NCBI RefSeq assembly: GCF_040436345.1
Contig: NC_133238.1
Span: 2,641,267-2,705,266 of the forward strand
DNA length: 64,000 nucleotides
Reading direction: 5' to 3'
Source of the DNA: Pagrus major
Taxonomy: Eukaryota > Chordata > Actinopteri > Spariformes > Sparidae
A program made the position numbers and the translations under genes. Shown one piece after another: positions 58,586-64,000 of this stretch (position 1 is its first letter; the number at the start of each line of letters is the position of its first letter). The notes beneath the pieces were generated by a model, which did no database searches, had not been told where the DNA came from, and saw only the letters and a list, made by a program, of their open reading frames with translations.

Positions 58586-61492
58586 TATTTATCCAACCAC
58601 TGGTGCCTATCACTCCCATTAATCATTTTGCCGTTGTTAATTACTTAGTTTCATAAATTCTTTTTGTCTTTCATTGGGGTGTGGACCGGTTTGCATCATA
58701 GAAAACGAAAAAAAAATTATCGTGAACATGTGTCTGAATTCAAAATGACATGAATGTCCGCACCTGAAATAGTTAGGTGAGTGCTAAATAATTCAGTCCC
58801 TAAATATACGGGCCTTCTGCCAGAGGTGGAGTAAAAATCTGTTTAATGTGACAGTGTTTAACAGTTCTATTGGCTGTGGATGACGCCTGCAGACCAACAT
58901 AAAGCACTGTGTCAGTCAGTAAAGATTTTCTTAGTGTAGATGTCTTTGAACTGGCCTGATCGTATTGGGTATCGTCCCGTGAGGAACGCTGCCCTGCTGG
59001 GAGTGCAGAGGCTGGCTGCAGCGATGTGGTGGGTCAGCTTCACCCCTTCCTGAGCCAACTGGTCAATATTGGGGGTCCTGCAAATCACATTCATTAGTGG
59101 TAAACGGGCAGGTTCAACATTCAGAGAGACAAATGGAAGACTTTTAATGCTGCTTTGAGTGAAATTCAAGAGAAACTCATTCAAAATTAAGAAAAAAACA
59201 TATGTTCTGGAGGAAGGAAAAAATACAACACATCAGAGCCGACACAGCTAGCTTCCCAGTACCCAGCCCTACCAGTCACTTATCCTGTGTGCAAGAAGAT
59301 GATGTGCTGACTGGTATTGGAGGCAACTGGAGATGTAGGGCTTATTTTTGTTTTCAGAGATCAGAGATTCAGACCTTGATTGATTTGTTTGGGAAGAGGG
59401 TTTACTCGAGGGAGATTTGCGAAACCTAACTTTGTAACACACTGAATTTCTATCTTTTGTTGTTTATTGCTGAATCACTGAAGGGTGGTGCTTTTTGGTT
59501 GAACTCTGGAATCTTTATTTTAAGTGAAGATTGTTTGAAATTGTCTGACCTGTGAAAGGGTTTAACCTGTGAAAATCCACCAGGAAAAAATCAAACTTTG
59601 AATTAATGAAATATATCAGTGTTTCTCCTGTATATACACCTCTCAGAAGCACAACTCTACTGCTGAAGGGGAGGAAAAGGAGAGGAGGCAGGAGAGAAGG
59701 AGGAGGATAAGGAGGCTGCGTTTTCTCTTAACTAATGTTATATGATTTTGCGCTATGGACGCTTCATATCAGACAAGAGAGGACGTCTGAAACTAATGTT
59801 ATATTATCTTGCATTGTAACACGCTTGTCAGTAAGGCTTACAGTAGAAACAGAGAGGACTCGCTACTGAGTATGTTAAACAAGGAACTTTTTTGCTTACC
59901 TGAACATATCAGCTCAACGATTATGACAACAAACATCGGGTCGATTTCTGATTATCATTCTCACAGAAGGGAAAAAAATCTGTCCTTCAACTTCACGTGA
60001 GCATCGCACAGTAACCTTAAGGCAATCGCAGCAAATGCAATCATTTCATAGGAATAATGTTACGCAAGTAAACACTTCCAACATCCATAATTAATATAAA
60101 GACAGCATGTATTCCACATGAATCGATTGTTTTCCTCATCCTGGTGGCCTCACTGATCTTTCTAAAAGATTGTCAAAAATGTAACTTATTTCATCATTGA
60201 ACATGTCATTAAATTTAAGTTAATTATCACTGTTTGATAATACAACAAGGTGGTGATGCTAATTAATTTTAGAAAAAAAGGAGAGTTAAGACTGAATAAT
60301 TGGAAGGATGAATGACAGCTAGCTAACATCCAGTTGATGTAAACAGGGGTAACACACACTAATGGCTTGTTTGTCAATTCACATAGGCGTAAATCGCAGG
60401 GGGGCAGTGGGGGCATGAGACCCCATCCTGAGAAAAATATCATTTACCCCCCCAGTATATCACTGTAAACACAATTAGCAGTGTTTGCAGGAGCAATGTA
60501 GTGTTCCTCAGCTGGTGACAGAGTGTTTGTTAGCAGAGTTACAGCTTTGCTGTCCCTCTCACAGAGTTGTCCCCGCCAAAGTCTTTAATAGATTTTTGCC
60601 CTTGCATGTTAGAATCTTCAAATGAGAAACTTGAGGATGCCGCACTTTTTGAAAATACAAACAACTCTCTGCATGTGTCACCTCCGCTGTTACAACTCCA
60701 TCCAAGAGGAAACACTGAAAATACATCAAATCCAGAAGTGATAGTCTGATGTGTTGGAAAAATTTTTTTTAAATCAAATTGAATTGTGACCTGAAAATAG
60801 ACAATAATGGAAATTGTTTGGCATTAAACATTTCCAAACGGGAGAGTTTATAATAATACAATCATTAAGGGATGCCCAAAATTTGAAAAGGTAGTGATAC
60901 CTCTGGCTTGGTCATGCATTCATGGCAGACACTGGTGTGGCAGAAAAAGCAGGTTTCATTCATTAGCTGTGACAATCAGATGTGTTTTTGCCTGGAAGGC
61001 TGGTCCAGCTAGAGTCAGGATGCCTGCCTGGAGGCATGAGTATCAGATATGACTGCCTGAACCCTCCCAGGGACGATGGTGTATTAAGTGGTCACAAGTA
61101 CCACAGTCAAACCGCAGTTGTTACTCCATATTAGGGAGGAAGGAGGGGGAAAAGATAGCAGGTAAAATAGAGATGAAAATCCAGTGCTTTCAGGTATTCA
61201 GCTCTAGTAGTAGCAGCCAGCAGGATTGCAGGTTGCTCTGTGTGAACGACTGTTCCATGTGAATCATATTCCTAACCCACAGCAGTGAAACTCAACTCAA
61301 GCAATCCAGACTCAGAGAGAAAACAGCACTACACTTTTACCTCAGTGTTGTATTGCCGTAGCAGCCCAGGTCTCCAATTCCGAGGTCATCCACCATCATC
61401 AGGACAAAATTGGGCTTGCTGCTTTCCTGAAGAGACACACAGCACACCTCCAAGAGCAGCAGCAGAGAGGGTGGCAGCCACATAGACTTCAT
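47437..61492 (-). CDS. sts: sts, steroid sulfatase (arylsulfatase C; complete, nine coding exons)
   Basis: Minus-strand exons 61492-61341, 59077-58956, 58275-58153, 56830-56419, 56148-56012, 52219-52082, 49890-49731, 49443-49322 and 47774-47437 join in frame to 567 residues (human STS has 583). The product is an ER-membrane sulfatase that hydrolyses steroid sulfates such as DHEA sulfate. Visible features include a signal peptide (about 1-22), metal ligands Asp35 and Asp36, the formylglycine site Cys75 in CTPSR, Arg79, Lys134 and His136 in KWH, His286, Asp338 and Gln339 in SDQG, and Lys364. N-glycosylation sites are Asn47 and Asn255. Two membrane helices lie at about 187-203 and 211-236, as in [12 protein letters not shown] and [12 protein letters not shown] favour STS over the ARSD/E/F/H paralogues. 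One intron appears to be GC-AG, and one acceptor is a tandem CAGCAG. Confidence 0.95.
48368..48831. repeat. MITE-like element in sts intron 8
   Basis: The left end CTAAAGCCCCATTCACACTG and the right end, which reads CTAAAGCCCCTTTCACCAG on the other strand, form imperfect terminal inverted repeats around about 430 bases. The left half is CG-rich. No coding capacity is seen. Confidence 0.65.
49322..49443 (-). CDS. sts: sts exon 8 (residues 415-456)
   Basis: Acceptor TCTGAAG, donor AACA/GTAAGT. It encodes [11 protein letters not shown] and [20 protein letters not shown], matching human [18 protein letters not shown]. Confidence 0.93.
49731..49890 (-). CDS. sts: sts exon 7 (residues 362-415), tandem acceptor
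   Basis: It encodes [20 protein letters not shown] and [17 protein letters not shown]. Lys364 corresponds to human Lys368. The acceptor is CAGCAG: using the first gives KAGK, the same length as human KGGK; using the second removes one residue. Donor GACAG/GTGAGG. Confidence 0.93.
50490..50760 (+). repeat. 'GGGCCCTATTTAAACGATC' non-autonomous element in sts intron 6
   Basis: The wording GGCCCTATTTAAACGATCC, CTCTAAAGTGCAG, GCGTGTCCAACTCCATTTTGC and TAAACCAATCAGAG matches a widespread fish element related to hAT/Harbinger-type MITEs. A reversed fragment of the same family lies at about 27530-27580. Confidence 0.65.
50860..51152 (+). repeat. TTAAAGGGGCACTATGTAG inverted-repeat family, copy 3 (complete)
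   Basis: Begins TTAAAGGGGCACTATGTAG and ends AAACTACAGAGTGCTCCTTTAA, forming terminal inverted repeats around about 250 bases. It contains the internal block GGCAGGGTCCGCCACATATAA, shared with the copy near 61850. It lies in sts intron 6. Confidence 0.75.
52082..52219 (-). CDS. sts: sts exon 6 (residues 316-362)
   Basis: Acceptor TCTCAG, donor AAAG/GTACAG. It encodes [19 protein letters not shown] with metal ligands Asp338 and Gln339. The motif GWNGIFK replaces human GSNGIYK. Confidence 0.93.
52380..52575 (+). repeat. Abundant teleost interspersed repeat (TGCCAAATTTGAAGAAATTC type)
   Basis: The wording GAGGTCACAGTGACCACCAAAATCTGATCAG, split here by mutations, then GTGCCAAATTTGAAGAAATT, CTTGAGAAATCACGTTCAC, GGACGGACAG and CCTCCGGCCAC is a very common fish repeat. 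Class is not asserted. It lies in sts intron 5. Confidence 0.65.
53741..54010 (+). repeat. Teleost repeat with 'GGTGCAATGTGTAAGAATTT' start
   Basis: It begins AGGTGCAATGTGTAAGAATTT and contains GTTAGCATGCTAACCAGCTAGC and repeated GCTAACTAGC-type words, typical of a fish MITE-like family. It lies in sts intron 5. Confidence 0.55.
54028..54240 (+). repeat. Possible LTR remnant with (TC)n tract
   Basis: It begins TGTTACGACCCC with CG-containing unique sequence, followed by a TC dinucleotide run at about 54173-54194. The opening resembles Gypsy LTR starts in fish. No partner LTR or internal region is seen, so the call is tentative. Confidence 0.3.
56012..56148 (-). CDS. sts: sts exon 5 (residues 270-316)
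   Basis: Acceptor TTCTCCAG, donor GTGG/GTAGGT. It encodes [17 protein letters not shown] with catalytic His286, and [16 protein letters not shown]. Confidence 0.93.
56419..56830 (-). CDS. sts: sts exon 4 (residues 133-270), catalytic Lys/His and membrane hairpin
   Basis: Acceptor TTCCCAG, donor GAGAG/GTACAT. It opens [10 protein letters not shown] with Lys134 and His136, then [24 protein letters not shown]. Two hydrophobic stretches at about 187-203 and 211-236 form the membrane hairpin of this subfamily, followed by NLTQRMT with Asn255. The hairpin region is four residues shorter than in human STS, accounting for the later numbering offset. Confidence 0.94.
57295..57675. repeat. CCCCTACC-rich repeat element in sts intron 3
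   Basis: The left half has CCCCTACCACTTATCCCTACCCC wording (split) and the right half GAGGGGTAGGGGTACAATTT, inverted with respect to each other. This matches a fish MITE-like family with ends near 'attctcaaattgtacccctacccct'. Confidence 0.55.
57872..58122. repeat. Terminal-inverted-repeat element next to sts exon 3
   Basis: The left end TTACAGGATAACTCCACAAA and the right end, read in reverse complement as TTAAAGGGTAACTCCACTAA, form a terminal inverted repeat of about 20 bases around 210 bases. It stops 30 bases short of the donor side of exon 3. No coding content. Confidence 0.7.
58153..58275 (-). CDS. sts: sts exon 3 (residues 92-133)
   Basis: Acceptor TATAACAG, donor ATCG/GTACAC. It encodes [16 protein letters not shown] and YETALIG, matching human RTGVFLFTASSGGLPT and YSTALIG with no length change. 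Confidence 0.92.
58547..58584. repeat. (CA)n microsatellite
   Basis: About 19 CA dinucleotides in sts intron 2. The flanking 58390-58545 has ATAAATAAAAGGGC-like wording that may come from an LTR or other repeat. Confidence 0.9.
58956..59077 (-). CDS. sts: sts exon 2 (residues 51-92), formylglycine site
   Basis: Acceptor TTTGCAG. It encodes TPNIDQLA and [18 protein letters not shown] with Cys75 and Arg79. Frame and alignment place the exon end at TCAG (58956), where the next two bases are GC, not GT. The only nearby GT (GTTCAA) would give a clearly worse junction. Confidence 0.9.
59078..61340 (-). other. sts intron 1 of the coding region
   Basis: A 2.3-kb intron. Positions about 59620-60000 and 60380-60750 have CG-containing, transposon-like sequence with short frames on the plus strand, but no domain can be named. 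No exon-like segment with sulfatase similarity is present. Confidence 0.5.
61341..61492 (-). CDS. sts: sts exon 1 of coding region (residues 1-51)
   Basis: It starts MKSMW with a leucine-rich signal peptide and then carries [14 protein letters not shown] with Asp35/Asp36 and glycosylation site Asn47, the same numbering as human STS. Donor CTGAG/GTAAAA. A second in-frame ATG three codons on would also leave a signal peptide. Upstream TTTCTCCTCTAG at about 61511-61522 looks like an acceptor, so a non-coding exon probably lies farther 5'. Confidence 0.94.
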
Positions 61493-61723
61493 GTTGTCAG
61501 AACAAAAACACTAGAGGAGAAATCACACCAAATACATGTGGAGTTTACAGATACCACAGATTCTCCTGTAGCAGCCAATAGCATCCACATATCCTGTTGT
61601 TTCCTCCCACTCACTGCTGATGCTTTTGAGGGTGGATTATGTTATTGAAGATGCAACAGAGGTTTATAAAGTTTCCACTACTGGGATAAAATTTCACTGA
61701 AATTATTAAAAATGCCAATAGCA

Positions 61724-61940
61724 TTAAAGAGGCATGATGTAGTTTTAAGAAGAAAATCCATTTTTAAAAACATATTTACAATAATAATGAGGCAATAGTA
61801 CAAATTCAGAAATATTTATTTTCTCCATAAGCAAAGCTAGAAAAGTGGCAGGGTCCGCCACATATAATCAAAGTAAAACAGTATGAAATTGTGTTGTCCT
61901 TTAAGGTCAGTTTGTTTATTTAGTTACAAAAATGAAAACT
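61724..61940 (+). repeat. TTAAAGAGGCATGATGTAG copy 4 of the inverted-repeat family (3'-truncated)
   Basis: It begins TTAAAGAGGCATGATGTAGTT and carries GGCAGGGTCCGCCACATATAA and TTTAAGGTCAGTTTGTTTA, both shared with 50860-51152. The closing inverted repeat is missing. It lies just upstream of sts. Confidence 0.65.
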
Positions 61941-62614
61941 GTCAATTAAAATAACATTAAATTGATCAGAAATACAGTCTAGACCTTATTTATGTGCTAG
62001 ATGGCTATTTAAGCTGGAAACGGCTGATTTGTAACAGAATATCTCCTCAGGTTTACAGAGTTCCACTTCCATCAGCCATCACTACTGTGGTCCAATAGCA
62101 CATTGTGTTAGCTGATCCAAGTCTGTCGTGTTAAAGGGCTAATTGATCATTAGAAAACCCTTGTGCAACCATGTCAGCACAGCTGAAAACTGTTGTGCTG
62201 ATTAAGGAAGCAATAAAATTGACCCTCCTTAGGCTAGTGGAGTGTCTGGAGCATCAGCGTTTGTGGGTTCGACTTTAGTCTAAAAATGGCCAGAAAAAAA
62301 TGTACTTTGAAACTTGTCAGTCTATTCTTGTTTAGAGAACTGAAGGCTATTCAATGTGAGAAATTGCCAAGAAACTGAAGATCTCATCCAACGGTATGCG
62401 TACTACTTCCTTTAAAGAACAGCACAAACTGGTTCTAAGTAGAATAGAGATAGAAGTAGGAGGCTCTGGTGTTAAAGACACAAATCCAGGATGCTGCATG
62501 AAATGTCCATAAAGTTTAATGGAATGTTTGGAATATAAGTTTAGGCTTACATATTGGAAAGTTAAATGTAGGAGGCCCTTGTAGTAGTACAACAATATAA
62601 AGTATAAAAGTGAT

Positions 62615-63565
62615 GGTAACTAAGTACAATTACTTTACAATTACTTTACAAACTAAGTACAATTACTCAATTACTGTACTTAAATACAATTATGGGGTAC
62701 TTGTACCTGACTATTTTCATTTTCTGCTACTTTATACTTCCACTCCACTCCATTTTGGAGGCAAATATTGTACTTTTTTTCCAATACATGTATATGATAA
62801 CGTTAGTTACTGGTTACTTTAAGCACAAGTAGCACCTTTTTTATTGTTTTCTGATCGTCTGCAGCCTGTGCGTTTGAACGTGTTAATTTGCAAGGAAACT
62901 GAGTTTAGTAAATGTGTATGTCCTCCTTATACAGAGCCAAGCATAATAATGATGTGATTAAAGTAGACATCTGTTTCCTGTTTTTACAGCTCAACAGCAC
63001 AATGTCTACACACCTGTTATGAAACCAAAAAGTCACAATCAAAGGAAATAATAAGACTAAGAATTTAATGTGAATTTTGCTTCAGTAATGTTCACACACA
63101 ATCAGATTATTACAACAGATTCTACATACGTGTAAATGCATGTGTCACTTACTTTTACTTGTTCTTCTGATACATAAGTACATTTAATATCAGATACTTT
63201 AAGACCATTTGTATAAGTAACTTTCACTTTTAACAAAGTAATATTTCAACAGGGTATCTTTGCTTTAACTGAAGAATGACTTGTGTGTACTTTTTGCAAC
63301 AATGTAGTATAGCATAGCAGTATAGCATATTGTTATTTTGTATTATTTAGAGGCACCTATAAATACAATAATGTGTAGTATGAGTACACTATAATATTTT
63401 AACAATAATAGAAATAATTATAAAAAATGTGTGTAGTAAATAGTATAATAACACAATAGTATATGATGAATAAAAGATAATAATAATAGTATTAATAGTA
63501 GTAGTAAAGTATAAATACCTCTAAGAGTGCCTCACAATTGTACTTAATTACACTCCATCACTGGT
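62615..63565 (+). repeat. Teleost 'TAAGTACAATTACTCAATTACTG' repeat, long copy
   Basis: It starts with repeated ACAATTACTTTAC units and continues GGGTACTTGTACCTGACTATTTTCATTTTCTGC and ACTTCCACTCCACTCC (split here). It ends near ACTTAATTACACTCCATCACTGG. This order is characteristic of a highly repeated fish element. The middle is A+T-rich with TAATAATAG runs. It lies upstream of sts and may include its promoter region, which cannot be picked out. Confidence 0.6.
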
Positions 63566-64000
63566 TACTATAAATTTTAACACTGAGATTGTTGATTGTT
63601 CTTTTCAGTGGAAAAATGTCCTTTATATTAGTTTTAAATGGTGGCTATTGGTCTCCTTGATTGCTAATAATTGGTGACTGCCCTGATAAACCATATCAGT
63701 CAGTTCCTTGTCTGCATTATGAATTAATTTTTGCTTTGAACATACATTTTGCAGGACTAGAACTAATGACGTTTTTTTTTACATTGGAATATTGATATTT
63801 TTTCCTAAATGTGAATAGATCTACTGCAACACCTTAAACCCACTGGCATTATCTAAAAGACTCATCAACAGTTCTGATGCAGGCTCTCAGTCCTCCAGGT
63901 CACACAGCAGCCTGCACAAGTCTGACTTGACAGACTGACAGCTCTCCAGTTGAACTTTGACTGACCGCAGACACCTGGTTCAGATATATAATAAAAGCAC
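63566..64000. other. No recognised feature
   Basis: Non-coding sequence upstream of sts; no gene, RNA or repeat boundary could be supported. Confidence 0.5.

Noticed and set aside
58912..58955. Extending sts exon 2 to its in-frame stop (adding about 13 residues after the RSG motif)
   Set aside because: The extension has no similarity to sulfatases and would truncate the enzyme; it is intron sequence read through.
1..64000. CRISPR arrays, operons, phage or bacterial features
   Set aside because: Intron-containing vertebrate genes and fish repeats account for the window; no spaced direct-repeat array or prokaryotic gene was seen.
1..64000. tRNA, rRNA or snRNA genes
   Set aside because: No segment with recognisable internal promoter boxes or conserved cores was found by eye; a tRNAscan/Infernal run would be decisive.

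Overview
The window is nuclear DNA of a ray-finned fish, most likely a percomorph teleost. Genes are split into short exons with GT/AG introns, coding density is low, and the many interspersed repeats have the sequence style of teleost DNA transposons, LINEs and MITEs. Nothing prokaryotic, viral or organellar was seen. Two complete protein-coding genes can be assembled exon by exon; the rest is non-coding sequence with transposon debris and microsatellites.

Region by region: 1-33 kb has no recognisable protein-coding gene. It holds a CpG-rich block at about 7.9-8.5 kb that looks like a minus-strand promoter with a 5' exon, an inverted-repeat element at 14979-15829 whose arms carry a hammerhead-ribozyme-like motif (probably a Penelope-like retroelement), LINE fragments near 20 kb and 26 kb, a decayed Harbinger-type MADF gene at 25.7 kb, and many small inverted-repeat elements. 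From 34253 to 43151 (+) lies pnpla4, a 253-residue patatin-like phospholipase in six coding exons, with a probable promoter and 5' UTR exon near 33.2-33.4 kb. From 61492 down to 47437 (-) lies sts, a 567-residue microsomal steroid sulfatase in nine coding exons.

The two genes are tail-to-tail about 4.3 kb apart. STS and PNPLA4 are also convergent neighbours on human Xp22.31, so this looks like old conserved microsynteny. One gene hydrolyses steroid sulfates in the ER lumen; the other acts on retinyl esters and triglycerides. Both belong to lipid and hormone metabolism, but nothing in the sequence shows co-regulation.

The most notable points are the hammerhead-like motif in both arms of the 850-bp inverted repeat (with a weaker one at 19 kb), an apparent GC-AG intron and a tandem CAGCAG acceptor in sts, two long near-perfect hairpins, and one small terminal-inverted-repeat family scattered through the pnpla4/sts interval.
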